This document shows, piece by piece, positions 28,399-36,971 of a stretch of DNA of 64,000 nucleotides. The first letter of the stretch is position 1. The number at the start of each line of letters is the position of its first letter. The translations under genes and the position numbers were made by a program. The notes under the pieces are model-generated. The model was not told where the DNA came from and did no database searches. It worked only from the letters and a program-made list of their open reading frames with translations. This stretch comes from Cribrihabitans_A neustonicus (GTDB lineage Bacteria > Pseudomonadota > Alphaproteobacteria > Rhodobacterales > Rhodobacteraceae): NCBI RefSeq assembly GCF_048820895.1, contig NZ_JBMERQ010000007.1:94280-158279 (forward strand). The letters run 5' to 3'.

Positions 28399-29670
28399 TC
28401 AGCACTTCAGACAGCAGCGCTTGAACTGGCCTTCCTCCACCGGCGTGACGGAGGCGCGGAACAGCTCGTCCACGCGGGGGTCCGGGTGGAACCAGTCGTA
28501 GTGGAATTCCTGCTCCTCCAGCCGCAGCGCGCGGATGCTGTCGTTCTTCAGCAGCGGCGAGCCCTTGTAGAGATGCAGGCGGGTTTCGTACTGCACGGGG
28601 TCGACCGCCTCCTCCATGCCGGTCTCAGCCAGGAAGTCGTGGAACCTGGGGAAATCTTCCAGCCCGACCCAGGGGTTGAACATGATGAAGGTTGGGTTGA
28701 GCGTAATGCCTGACTGCTGCACGAGGCGGACCGACTCTTTGAGATCCTCCACCGTGACCTCCTTTCGGACCTGTTGCAGCACCTCCTCCTTGGGAAACTC
28801 CAGCGCCGAGGTGATCACGCGCACGCCGTGCTCGCGCAGCTCCCCCAGCCGGTCGCGGTTTTCCAGGATGTGGTCGACGCGGGTGGTGAAATCGAAGGTG
28901 AGCTCCGGGTGGCGCTGATGAATACGCGCCAGCGCGTCGAAACTGCGGCGGGTGGCGTTGAAAAATTCGGCATCAATGAAGGTCATGTGCTCCATGCCCT
29001 GCTCAACCAGGATGTCAATGTCCTCGATGATCTGGTCCACATCGCCCAGCAGCACCTTGCCGTCGTAGGCCGAATAGACCGAGCAATAGGTGCATTTGTG
29101 GTGGCAGCCACGGGTCAGCTCCAAGCCGCCGACGACCTTTTCCTCACCCATCAGATTGGTCAGGTGCGGCTGCGGGTATTTCGACAGATGCGGCGCGGCC
29201 TGGCGCAGGGGTTTCGCCATGGTGCCGCGCAGCTTGAGCATCTGCAGCGTCTGCTCGGGCGAGGCGGCGTGGCTGTAGACGTTCACCACCGGCTCCTGGG
29301 CGCCTGCCTTGCGGTTCATCAGCGAGACCAGCGGCACCTCCCATTCGCCGCTCACCACGTGGTCGGCGTAGCGGCCACTCAAGTAAGAGGCGTTGATAGT
29401 GGCATATTGCCCGAACATCACCTTCTCGGCGGTGCAGCCGGCGGCGTCCAGCTCCTTGGAGAGCTGGATGGCGGAGTTCAGGCTGTCGTAGAGCGGCACC
29501 GGAAAGATGATCGTGTCGTAGGATTTCAGCCGCTCGATGTCGTAGCCCTCGACATAGGCATCAAGGAAGTCGGTGTCGTGGCCGGCATTGCGAAGCGCGG
29601 CCAGCCCTGTGAGAGCGTTGAGCGGCTGGTAGCCGCCTTCGAAAATGGACACGAGAATGGAGGACGGCAT
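28399..29670 (-). CDS. arsL: ArsL-like radical SAM enzyme (arsinothricin biosynthesis)
   Basis: 423 residues. The N-terminal 130 residues look like a cobalamin-binding-type fold without the DxHxxG signature. The radical SAM cluster motif is C-x3-C-x2-C at Cys189, 193 and 196 (TRGCHHKCTYCSVYS). The protein ends exactly in RCCLKC (Cys419, 420, 423), the C-terminal motif I recall for ArsL of Burkholderia gladioli. ArsL is a noncanonical radical SAM enzyme proposed to transfer the 3-amino-3-carboxypropyl group of SAM to arsenite, giving hydroxyarsinothricin. ATG 29670 has AGGGAAC upstream. The gene lies 59 bases after arsM in the same operon. Function is inferred from motif and context; another B12-like radical SAM reaction is the alternative. 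Confidence 0.82.
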   Translation of the reverse strand: MPSSILVSIFEGGYQPLNALTGLAALRNAGHDTDFLDAYVEGYDIERLKSYDTIIFPVPLYDSLNSAIQLSKELDAAGCTAEKVMFGQYATINASYLSGRYADHVVSGEWEVPLVSLMNRKAGAQEPVVNVYSHAASPEQTLQMLKLRGTMAKPLRQAAPHLSKYPQPHLTNLMGEEKVVGGLELTRGCHHKCTYCSVYSAYDGKVLLGDVDQIIEDIDILVEQGMEHMTFIDAEFFNATRRSFDALARIHQRHPELTFDFTTRVDHILENRDRLGELREHGVRVITSALEFPKEEVLQQVRKEVTVEDLKESVRLVQQSGITLNPTFIMFNPWVGLEDFPRFHDFLAETGMEEAVDPVQYETRLHLYKGSPLLKNDSIRALRLEEQEFHYDWFHPDPRVDELFRASVTPVEEGQFKRCCLKC

Positions 29671-29729
29671 GGTCTGAAGTTCCCTTGGCGTGAAATCGAT
29701 GGCTTAGAAAACGGGGATGCGCGCAGGCT

Positions 29730-30806
29730 TCAGCTGCAGCAGCTTGCGGCGGGGGCGGGCTTTGCGGGATCGCCGGGGAAATGCAGTTGCCCGGCGTAGG
29801 GCTCCTGCCGCAGCCGTTCAGCCGTGGCTGCATCCACGCGGGTCACTTCCCCGCTGACCAGAAAGGCCCCGGCATCGTCGCGGACCGAAGCCCAGGGGCC
29901 TTTGTACATCACCGGGTGCAGTTCCCGGGTCTGCCCGGTTTCCTGACTGGCGGCCAGCGGTTTGACGGCCGTCACGGTGACCGACTGGAAGGTGACACTG
30001 CCGATGGTCTTCTCCGGCACCGCGGCGCGTTCGGCCACGGTGAGCCCGGTGAAGCCAGCGGCCCGCAGCGCCGCGTAGAAGGCCTGCTCCTGGTAGACGC
30101 CCGAATAGCAGCCGACCCACAGCTCGGGGTCGTCCCGCAGCTCCCGCGGCACCTCCACGTTGGAGACATTGTCCGACAGCGCAATCCGCCCGCCCGGGCG
30201 CAGCACCCGGTAGATTTCCTTCAGCACATTATCTTTGCTGGCCGTGTCCACCAGGTTGATGACGCAGTTCGAGACCACCAGATCCACCGAAGCATCGGCA
30301 ATTAGCGGGGCGTTCCGGCGCTGGTCCTGCAGAGCGGCCTGGAGCGCGGCATAATCCTCCAGCCCCTCCAGCCTGCGGCCGGCGACCAGCGATTCCACCT
30401 GCTCCAGGTCGCTGGCGAGATCGTCGATCGAGCCCCAAGCAAAGCGCAGGGTGTCGAGGCCGGTGGCGGTGGCAAAACCCGCCTGATGGCGGCGCGCCAG
30501 GGTGAGCATGTCGCGGTTCATGTCGACGCCGATCACCCGGCCCTCAGGGCCCGCAATCTGGGCCAGGACGTAGCAAATCTTGCCGCTGCCGCTGCCAAGA
30601 TCCAGCACCACGTCGCCTGGCCGCGCGAAGCGGGCCGGGTTGCCGCAGCCGTAGTCGCGGGCGATGATCTCCGGCGGCACGTTCTTCAACAGTGCCGGGT
30701 CGTGATCGTTCATGCGGCAGACCTGCGCCGCCTCGGCGCCCATCGCGCCATCGGCGGCGGCAATCCGGTCACTGTAGCCTGTCAAGACGGCCTGCTTGAT
30801 ATCCAT
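29730..30806 (-). CDS. arsM: ArsM, As(III) S-adenosylmethionine methyltransferase
   Basis: 358 residues. SAM motif I is VLDLGSGSGKICYVL (69-83). Conserved cysteines are at 30, 54 (ARDYGCGNPARF), 181 (VVSNCVINL) and 233 (LWVGCYSGVYQ); the last two correspond to the As(III)-binding pair of ArsM enzymes. The C-terminus ends in SCCS. It methylates trivalent arsenicals; in arsinothricin pathways it converts hydroxyarsinothricin to arsinothricin. I chose ATG 30806; TTG 30812 is also in frame. It lies 30 bases after the permease and 59 before arsL. Simple arsenite methylation for detoxification is the alternative, but adjacency to arsL favours the antibiotic pathway. Confidence 0.88.
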   Translation of the reverse strand: MDIKQAVLTGYSDRIAAADGAMGAEAAQVCRMNDHDPALLKNVPPEIIARDYGCGNPARFARPGDVVLDLGSGSGKICYVLAQIAGPEGRVIGVDMNRDMLTLARRHQAGFATATGLDTLRFAWGSIDDLASDLEQVESLVAGRRLEGLEDYAALQAALQDQRRNAPLIADASVDLVVSNCVINLVDTASKDNVLKEIYRVLRPGGRIALSDNVSNVEVPRELRDDPELWVGCYSGVYQEQAFYAALRAAGFTGLTVAERAAVPEKTIGSVTFQSVTVTAVKPLAASQETGQTRELHPVMYKGPWASVRDDAGAFLVSGEVTRVDAATAERLRQEPYAGQLHFPGDPAKPAPAASCCS

Positions 30807-30836
30807 GGTCAACTCTCGGGATTTGGGAAAGGTGGA

Positions 30837-32015
30837 TCAAATCAGGGCAAGCCCCTGAAGGGTGAGGAGCAGTGCGAGGCCCAGGAAAGCCTGCAGCACC
30901 GAGCCGCCGGCCAGGATCGCGGTGGCGCTCATCTCGCGCTCCCCCGCCAGGGCGCTGCGGCGGACCAGCCAGTAGAAGCTGTCGTTGGGCAGAATCGCGA
31001 CGAAGGAACCAAGGCAGACCGCCAGCACCGCCGCCACCGGCGAAACCTGCGAGGCCGCCACAATCGGCACCGCGACGGGGCCCGCGGCGGCAAAGGTGGA
31101 CATGCTGGAGCCCTGCAAGAGCTTGAACAGCGCCGTCATCGCAAACAGGGTGAGCAGCGCGGCGGCGCCGTTCTGCGCAGTGAATATCTCCGCTACCGGC
31201 ACTACCGCGGTGACAAAGGCGCTGAAGGCGCTTGCCGCCCCGATGATCAGCAGCAGCGAGCCGGTGCGGCGGATGGCGGCATCGATGCAGCCCCGCCGTT
31301 CCCCCGCCGGCACCATGCCGAGCGCTGCCGCGGCGGTCAGCAGCAGCGCGCCCTTGGGATTGGTGGCGAAATCGAGCCAAGGGCTGAAGGCGAGGTCCAT
31401 AAGCGCACCGCAGGCCAGCAGCCCGGCGAGGAGGGCAAAGGGCCACAAGAGCTCCAGCGAGGCAGTCCCCGCGCCGCGCCCGGTCTGCCCGCTATCCAGG
31501 CCAAGGCGCCGCTCGATCACGCGGCCAAAGATCAGCCCGGCGGCCCAGACCGGCGCGAAAATCGCGGCGCAGTAGGCCAGCAGACGGGCATCGGCCACAC
31601 CCAGGCTGGTGGCGACGATCAGGGGACCTGCGGGAAACAACAGCTTGAAGCCCGCGTAAGCGCCAAACGCAAGCGAGAGTTTGCGGGTCTGCACCATCGG
31701 CGACAACGCCGCGTAGGCAGTGTCCGGACAGATCATCCCGGCCCCCGCCACTGGCGCAAAACCAACCGACAGGGTCTGCGGGACCTCGATCTTCTGCCGG
31801 TCTATGGCGGCGGCAATCGCGAAAGAGGGCAGGAGGATCAGCGCGAATTCCCCCGCCGCATAGCCCCAGCCGCTGTTGAAGGTGGAAATGATCTCCCCCG
31901 CGCTGAAGCCCGCGACCAAGCCAATCAAAAGAGTGATCAGGATCATCCAAACCAGCACCGGCCAATTTGGCCAGAGACTGACGGGCGTTGCCTTTGCGGC
32001 GGTTTGGTCTGCCAT
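30837..32015 (-). CDS. multi-TM permease of the arsenic operon (ArsQ position; GntP/ion-transporter-like)
   Basis: 392-residue membrane protein with 10-12 hydrophobic segments. LFKLLQGSSMSTFAAAGPVA and SFVAILPNDSFYWLVRR resemble the substrate loops of GntP/ion-transporter-superfamily carriers. ATG 32015 has AGGGAG upstream. It is the first gene of the operon and is followed after 30 bases by arsM, then arsL, the same neighbourhood in which ArsQ, an efflux permease for arsinothricin, occurs in B. gladioli. I infer export of the organoarsenical. I cannot confirm homology with ArsQ from memory, so uptake of an organic acid precursor is the alternative. Confidence 0.7.
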   Translation of the reverse strand: MADQTAAKATPVSLWPNWPVLVWMILITLLIGLVAGFSAGEIISTFNSGWGYAAGEFALILLPSFAIAAAIDRQKIEVPQTLSVGFAPVAGAGMICPDTAYAALSPMVQTRKLSLAFGAYAGFKLLFPAGPLIVATSLGVADARLLAYCAAIFAPVWAAGLIFGRVIERRLGLDSGQTGRGAGTASLELLWPFALLAGLLACGALMDLAFSPWLDFATNPKGALLLTAAAALGMVPAGERRGCIDAAIRRTGSLLLIIGAASAFSAFVTAVVPVAEIFTAQNGAAALLTLFAMTALFKLLQGSSMSTFAAAGPVAVPIVAASQVSPVAAVLAVCLGSFVAILPNDSFYWLVRRSALAGEREMSATAILAGGSVLQAFLGLALLLTLQGLALI

Positions 32016-32245
32016 GCGATACACTCCCTGACGGGCGGGAAGAGACGCCGCCCGCACCTTGTCCGCCTGCGCTAGCCTTGGCGTCTTCCGGGCACAGCAC
32101 CGCCCTTGGCCCCGCAGCGTTCCAGCCGCGGCGCCCGCCTCTTCTGGTCCAGATGCAGGAGACCGTTACTGCCGCCTGACAGGCGGCGTTAATTCTGCTT
32201 AAACGGGTATTTGCCGATTTCAAAATCTGATTTATTCATGGGTAT
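32016..32245. promoter_or_regulatory. divergent control region of arsenic operon and LysR gene
   Basis: 230 bases between divergent starts. It holds a perfect 7-bp hairpin GCCGCCT-GAC-AGGCGGC (32171-32187) and an interrupted dyad GATTT-CA-AAATC (32216-32227) in an AT-rich stretch 19 bases before the LysR start. The dyad resembles the short symmetric sites bound by LysR-type regulators and is the best operator candidate. The AT-rich part probably contains the -10 regions. Confidence 0.5.
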
Positions 32246-33178
32246 ATGAACAAAACTGCATACAGGCTTCCGAGCTCGAAATCACTGCTCGCCCTTGAGG
32301 CGACCGTACGGCTCGGCAGCGCTACGCGGGCGGCGCGCGAGCTGCTGGTGACGCAAACCGCGATCAGCCACCGGCTGAAGGACCTGGAAGACCAGCTCGG
32401 CAAGCCGCTGTTCTGCCGCCACGGCCGCACGCTCGTCCCCACGGCGGAAGCCTTGAGCCTGGCCGAAGCGGTGCGCAGCAGCGCCTGTATCCTCAACACC
32501 GCCTGGAACAGCATCCAGAGCCCGGCGGAGCGGGACACCTTGACCATTTCGATGCTGCCCGCGCTGGCCAGCAAGTGGCTGGCACTGCGTCTGTCGGACA
32601 TGCTGGGCGAGGTGCGCAGCGCGAACTTGCGAATCTCGGCTTCGCGCGAGCTGGTGGACTTCCGGTGCGACGGCATCGATGCGGCGATCCGCTACGGCGT
32701 CGGCAACTGGCCCGCAGTGCGGGCGCGCCACATCGCCGACGAGTTCGTCGCCCCGGTGATGGCGCCCAGCCTGGCGCGGCAGATCGATCCCGCCTCGCCG
32801 CAGGCGCTGTCCGGCGTCACCCTCCTGTGCTGCGATAACCCGGACAGCTGGGATGACTGGTTTGCGGCTTCCGGACACGAGCGGCCGCGCGACCCCGCCG
32901 AGATACATTTCGACGAAGACGCGACCATGCTGGAATCCGCGATCGGCGGCACCGGTGTGGCGCTCGGACGCTTTGCGCTCACTGCGCATGACCTCAGGAC
33001 CGGCCGTCTGGTGGCGCCTTTTTCCTGCCGGATGACCTCCCGCTACAGCTATTGGTTCGTTCAGGACCATTCCGCGCCCGAACGCCGCTCGACCGAGGAG
33101 TTCTTCACCTGGGCGCGCAAATGCCTGTCACGGGATGCGCAGATGCAGGCGGACGCCGTGCAGCCGGGAAAGCCCTGA
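32246..33178 (+). CDS. LysR-type transcriptional regulator (GcvA-like)
   Basis: 310 residues. The N-terminal winged helix-turn-helix includes GSATRAARELLVTQTAISHR, followed by a linker and a periplasmic-binding-like effector domain with the GcvA-type DAAIRYGVGNWP and GGTGVALGRF motifs. It diverges from the ten-gene arsenic operon, the classic geometry for a LysR regulator of a neighbouring operon, so control of that operon and of itself is likely (inference). No ArsR-type repressor is seen nearby. The effector is unknown. The gene ends 44 bases before the convergent phnE gene. Confidence 0.87.
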   Translation: MNKTAYRLPSSKSLLALEATVRLGSATRAARELLVTQTAISHRLKDLEDQLGKPLFCRHGRTLVPTAEALSLAEAVRSSACILNTAWNSIQSPAERDTLTISMLPALASKWLALRLSDMLGEVRSANLRISASRELVDFRCDGIDAAIRYGVGNWPAVRARHIADEFVAPVMAPSLARQIDPASPQALSGVTLLCCDNPDSWDDWFAASGHERPRDPAEIHFDEDATMLESAIGGTGVALGRFALTAHDLRTGRLVAPFSCRMTSRYSYWFVQDHSAPERRSTEEFFTWARKCLSRDAQMQADAVQPGKP

Positions 33179-33221
33179 CCGGGGCCAGGGCCTTCAAGCG
33201 CGCCGGCGGGCGGGCTTCCGG

Positions 33222-34034
33222 CTACAGGATGCGCTTGCGCAGGGCGGAGGACACCAACTCGCCAAACACCACCAGCGCCAGGATGGTAAGCAGGACCATC
33301 GAGACCTCAGGCCAGTTGAAGGTGTCGATGGCGCCCTGCAGGATCATCCCGATGCCTCCCGCGCCCACCAGCCCCAAGACGGTGGATTCGCGCAGATTGA
33401 TGTCCCAGCGCAGGATAGCGACGGCGAAGAAGGCGGGCATCACCTGCGGCACGATGGCATAGAGCACAATCTTGAACTGGGAAGCGCCCGCGGCCTCCAG
33501 CGCTTCCACCGGCTTGCGGTCGATCTCCTCGATTGCCTCGCCCAGCAGTTTGCCGAGGAAGCCGATCGAGCGGAACATGATCGCGGCGATGCCTGCGACG
33601 ATGCCGGGGCCGAAGATGGCGACGAACAGAAGCGCCCAGATGATCGTATTGACCGAACGCGAGGAGACCAGGATGAACCGCCCCAGCCAAAGCGCGGCCC
33701 GGTTCGGCGTTGTGTTCTGCGCGGCGATATAGGCGACCGGCAGCGACACGACGACGGCAATCATCGTCGCCAGCGTTGCGATGTTCACGGTCTGCCAGAT
33801 CGCCTCCAGGATCGAAGGCAGGTTGCTGGGATCAGGCGGCATCATGCGGGCGAAGAGGTCGCCCATCTGCGCTGGTGCGTCCCAGACCCATTCCCAGATC
33901 ACGTCGATGCTGCCCAGCGCCCAGCCCACCACAAGGAGCGTCAACGCCAGCCCGCCATAGCGCATCAGCCGCTGGCGCAGGGTGAAGCGGGACCAGTGGT
34001 CGAGTGACTGTTGCAATGGTTGAGTGGTCATCAT
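33222..34034 (-). CDS. phnE: phosphonate-type ABC transporter permease PhnE (second copy)
   Basis: 270 residues with about six membrane helices. The conserved loop LGEAIEEIDRKPVEALEAAG and the motif GLVGAGGIGMILQGA are PhnE hallmarks. The start ATG 34034 overlaps the upstream phnE stop. Two tandem, diverged phnE genes form a heterodimeric channel. The last gene of phnCDEE as read from phnD (phnD, phnC, phnE, phnE). No C-P lyase genes follow within the window. Confidence 0.88.
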   Translation of the reverse strand: MMTTQPLQQSLDHWSRFTLRQRLMRYGGLALTLLVVGWALGSIDVIWEWVWDAPAQMGDLFARMMPPDPSNLPSILEAIWQTVNIATLATMIAVVVSLPVAYIAAQNTTPNRAALWLGRFILVSSRSVNTIIWALLFVAIFGPGIVAGIAAIMFRSIGFLGKLLGEAIEEIDRKPVEALEAAGASQFKIVLYAIVPQVMPAFFAVAILRWDINLRESTVLGLVGAGGIGMILQGAIDTFNWPEVSMVLLTILALVVFGELVSSALRKRIL

Positions 34035-34825
34035 GCGATCCGCTTCCTGACAAATCCGCTCACCGCTTCCGACACCAGGATCACGCCGACGATGACCATA
34101 GTGATGGCGAGGGCAAAGTCGTAGTCATAGCGCCCGAAGGCATTGGCCAGCGTCGCCCCGATACCGCCCGCACCGACGATGCCGACAACGGCAGAAGCGC
34201 GCAGGTTGCTGTCGAGCTGGTAGATTCCCAGCCCCACCAGCCGCGGCATGATCTGCGGCATCACCGCATATGCCAGCGTCGCGACGAAGCCCGCCCCAGC
34301 GGACCGCATCGCCTCGACCTGTCCGAAGTCGATTTCCTCGATCCGTTCGGCCAGGAGCTTGGCAACAAAGCCGATGGAATAGACCACCAGCGTCAGCGCG
34401 CCTGCGAGCGGGCCGAAGCCCACAGCCTTCACGAAGATGATCGCCACGATCACCGGGTGGAAGCTGCGCGCGATGATGATGGCAGCCCGGCCCAGGAGGT
34501 AGACCGGCCGCACCGCGATGTTGCCCGCCGCCATGAAGGCCAGCGGCACCGAAAGCGCGACGCCGCCCACGGTGGCGAGGATGGCGATCTTCAGGCTTTC
34601 CAGAAAGCCGTCGATCAGGAGGCCCGCGCGGTCGAAGCTGGGCGGGAACGCACCGCTGAAGATGCGCTGCGCCCGCGTCAGCCCCTCGGCGGCGCGGTCC
34701 CAGTCGATCGGCAGCGTCGCCAGGGTGACGAAGAAATATAGCCCCGCCGCCGCATAAAGCCCGTAGCGCAGCACGGGGCTCGCAATGAAAGGCGGCTTGC
34801 GCCAGGTGTCCGGAGTGCTGCTCAT
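34031..34825 (-). CDS. phnE: phosphonate-type ABC transporter permease PhnE (first copy)
   Basis: 264 residues, six predicted helices, with LLAERIEEIDFGQVEAMRSA and GIVGAGGIGATLANAFGRYD. The start overlaps the phnC stop by 4 bases. It is clearly homologous to the next gene but differs in the N-terminal half, as usual for paired PhnE proteins. Confidence 0.88.
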   Translation of the reverse strand: MSSTPDTWRKPPFIASPVLRYGLYAAAGLYFFVTLATLPIDWDRAAEGLTRAQRIFSGAFPPSFDRAGLLIDGFLESLKIAILATVGGVALSVPLAFMAAGNIAVRPVYLLGRAAIIIARSFHPVIVAIIFVKAVGFGPLAGALTLVVYSIGFVAKLLAERIEEIDFGQVEAMRSAGAGFVATLAYAVMPQIMPRLVGLGIYQLDSNLRASAVVGIVGAGGIGATLANAFGRYDYDFALAITMVIVGVILVSEAVSGFVRKRIA

Positions 34826-35625
34826 GCCGCGGCCCCGACACTGGACCCCGCACCCGTGCCGACGCCAGCCTGCGCACGGTCCTGGGCCGGCACACCGGCA
34901 TAGATCGCATCCATCTCGGCCGTGCCCAGCGCGCCCGGCAGATCGTCGAAGATGATCCGTCCGTAGCGCATCCCGACGATGCGGTCGCTGTACTGTTTGG
35001 CCTCGGTCACGTTGTGGATGTTGATGATCACCGGCAGCTTCAGTTCGCTTGCCAGGTCGCGCAGGAGCGACATGATCTGCTCGGAGGTCTTGGGGTCGAG
35101 CGAGGCGGTGGGTTCATCAGCCAGCAGGATCTCCGGCCGCTGCATCAGCGCGCGCACCACACCGACCCGCTGGCGCTCGCCGCCCGACAGCTCGTCGGCG
35201 CGTTTGTTGGCGTAATGGGCGATGCCCACCCGCTCCATCAGCTCATAGGCGTGGCGGATGTCCTCGCGCGGGTAGCGCCTGGTCAGCGCCGCCCAGGTGG
35301 AAATGTATCCCAGCCGCCCGGACTGCACGTTCTCCATCACCGTCAGCCGGTCGATCAGGTTGAAGCTCTGGAACACCATGCCGATGCGGCGGCGCGCGTC
35401 GCGCAGCTGGCGGCGGTTCAGGGCAGTGAACTCGGTGCCGTTCAATTCAATCGAGCCCGAAGTCGGCTCGACCAGCCGGTTGATGCAGCGCAGGAGCGTG
35501 CTCTTGCCCGCGCCGGAGGAGCCGATCACCGAGGTGACCTGGTCGCCCTCCACGGTCAGATCCAGCTCCTTCAGCACCGGGTCGCCGGAGCCGTAGCGTT
35601 TGGTCAGTTTGGAAATTTTAAGCAT
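34822..35625 (-). CDS. phnC: phosphonate-type ABC transporter ATPase PhnC
   Basis: 267-residue ATPase with Walker A IGSSGAGKSTLLRCINRL, signature LSGGERQRVGVVRAL, Walker B ILLADEPTASLDPK and H-loop INIHNVTEA, typical of PhnC. I chose ATG 35625 with AAAGG upstream; the longer frame runs into non-coding sequence. The C-terminal tail is Ala/Gly-rich. It lies 110 bases after phnD. Confidence 0.9.
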   Translation of the reverse strand: MLKISKLTKRYGSGDPVLKELDLTVEGDQVTSVIGSSGAGKSTLLRCINRLVEPTSGSIELNGTEFTALNRRQLRDARRRIGMVFQSFNLIDRLTVMENVQSGRLGYISTWAALTRRYPREDIRHAYELMERVGIAHYANKRADELSGGERQRVGVVRALMQRPEILLADEPTASLDPKTSEQIMSLLRDLASELKLPVIINIHNVTEAKQYSDRIVGMRYGRIIFDDLPGALGTAEMDAIYAGVPAQDRAQAGVGTGAGSSVGAAA

Positions 35626-35735
35626 GGCGGCCTTTCGGACAAAGCACGGCCCCTCCCCTGCCGCAAGTGCCAGGCAGGGGCCGCAGGTGTGCCCGGCCGG
35701 CGCAAGACCGGCCGGGGCAAGGCTGTGAGGAGGGG

Positions 35736-36719
35736 CTATTTCCCGGCGAGGCCCTGGGGCGTGTATTCCACTCCGTTGGAGGCCTGGATCTGACGGATGA
35801 CTGCCCACTGATCCTTGTAGGTTATCGGGATGAACTTACTCACGCCGTCAAACTCGTCACCCAGCTTGGTGCCGGCGAAATCGAAGCTGAAGAAGGCTTC
35901 CTTGATCTTCTCGGTCAGCTCCGGGTCGAGGTTGTGCGCCACGGTGAAGGAGGTCGTCGGGAACGGATCGCTCTCCCATATCTTGCGCACGTCCGCCGGG
36001 TCATAAAGCCCGCGCTCGGCCATGCGGTCCACCACTTCGGAGGCCACAGGAGCGGCGTCATAGTCGCCCGCAACCACGCCCAGCATCGACTGGTCGTGCG
36101 AACCGGAATAGATCACCTCGTAGTCCTTGTCCGGCACCACACCCAGGTCCGGGAACAACGCGCGCGGCGCCTGGTTGCCGGAGTTGGAAGTCGGCGAGGT
36201 ATGCGCAACCCGGCGGCCTGCCAGGTCCTCCACCTTCTCGATGTCGGAGCCGGCCTGGGTGAAGACTTGCAACTTGTAACCGAACTGGCCGTCCTCGGCG
36301 CCCATGATCGCAAACGGCACCGCGCCAGCGAGGTTCACCGCAAAGGGCGTCGGCCCGGTGGAGAAGCCTGCCACATGCAGGCGGCCCGAGCGCATCGCCT
36401 CGACCTCGGCCGAGTTCGACTGCACTGCGAAGAACTGCACGTCCTTGCCCGTCACCTCTTCCAGATGCGCGATGAAGGGTTCCCAGATATCGGCGTAGAC
36501 GGCCGGGTCCTCGACCGGGGTGTAGGCGAAGACCAGCGTGTCGGGGTTGCTCAGCTTGGCCGGATCGGTGGGCGTGTCGGCCACCAGATCGCCGTCGGCG
36601 TCGCAATAGAGCGCATCGAGCGCGCCGCGCTCGGCGCAGTCTTCCGCCGCGCTGACGGAAACCGCCGCGGCCGACAGGATGCCCAGCGCCGCCACGGCGC
36701 GGGTTACGAATTTGTCCAT
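35736..36719 (-). CDS. phnD: phosphonate-type periplasmic binding protein PhnD
   Basis: 327 residues with a signal peptide (about 1-24, cleaved near VSAAED). TLVFAYTPVEDPAVYADIWE opens the mature domain, and HTSPTSNSGNQAPRALF supplies the ligand-binding Ser/Thr/Asn loop of PhnD proteins. ATG 36719 follows GGGAGG. The protein may bind phosphonates, phosphite or methylphosphonate; sequence does not discriminate. The gene is divergent from a response-regulator/kinase pair 252 bases away, which suggests those control it. PhnD-like proteins can also act as sensor partners. Confidence 0.87.
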   Translation of the reverse strand: MDKFVTRAVAALGILSAAAVSVSAAEDCAERGALDALYCDADGDLVADTPTDPAKLSNPDTLVFAYTPVEDPAVYADIWEPFIAHLEEVTGKDVQFFAVQSNSAEVEAMRSGRLHVAGFSTGPTPFAVNLAGAVPFAIMGAEDGQFGYKLQVFTQAGSDIEKVEDLAGRRVAHTSPTSNSGNQAPRALFPDLGVVPDKDYEVIYSGSHDQSMLGVVAGDYDAAPVASEVVDRMAERGLYDPADVRKIWESDPFPTTSFTVAHNLDPELTEKIKEAFFSFDFAGTKLGDEFDGVSKFIPITYKDQWAVIRQIQASNGVEYTPQGLAGK

Positions 36720-36971
36720 GTTTTCCTCCCTTTGAAGCGCCGCTGCCGGATCAATCTTCCGCACGTCACGGGCACTCGTGATTGTCACGTTAGAGGCCTG
36801 CGCGCGGCGGCGGCCAGACGCGATATGTTAACCGGACAGCAGATTGGCGGTTTTGATGTTAACAATGTTTCAAACTCCTGCGCTGGCCTCTAGAGATGCT
36901 AGTATTTTCCGGAACGGCGCGGGGAGGCGTCTCCGGATAAGACGAAAACCCCCGTTGAGGAGGAGGGACGC
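36720..36971. promoter_or_regulatory. divergent promoter region of phnDCEE and the two-component genes
   Basis: 252 bases between divergent starts. An AT-rich patch with GTTAAC repeats (36827-36832 and 36857-36862, 24 bases apart) stands out: two copies of GTTAAC, each within a longer similar context (TATGTTAACC and ATGTTAACAA). Direct repeats of this spacing suit binding of an OmpR-family regulator such as the one encoded next door. Confidence 0.45.

Noticed and set aside
29730..30806. Plain arsenite methylation for detoxification as the sole role of ArsM
   Set aside because: Direct neighbourhood of an ArsL-type radical SAM enzyme with the RCCLKC tail, permease and PAT-like GNAT favours a biosynthetic role, though detoxification cannot be excluded.
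33222..36719. phn genes as part of a C-P lyase phosphonate degradation operon
   Set aside because: No phnG-M, phnW/X or ptx genes in the window; only the transporter is supported.
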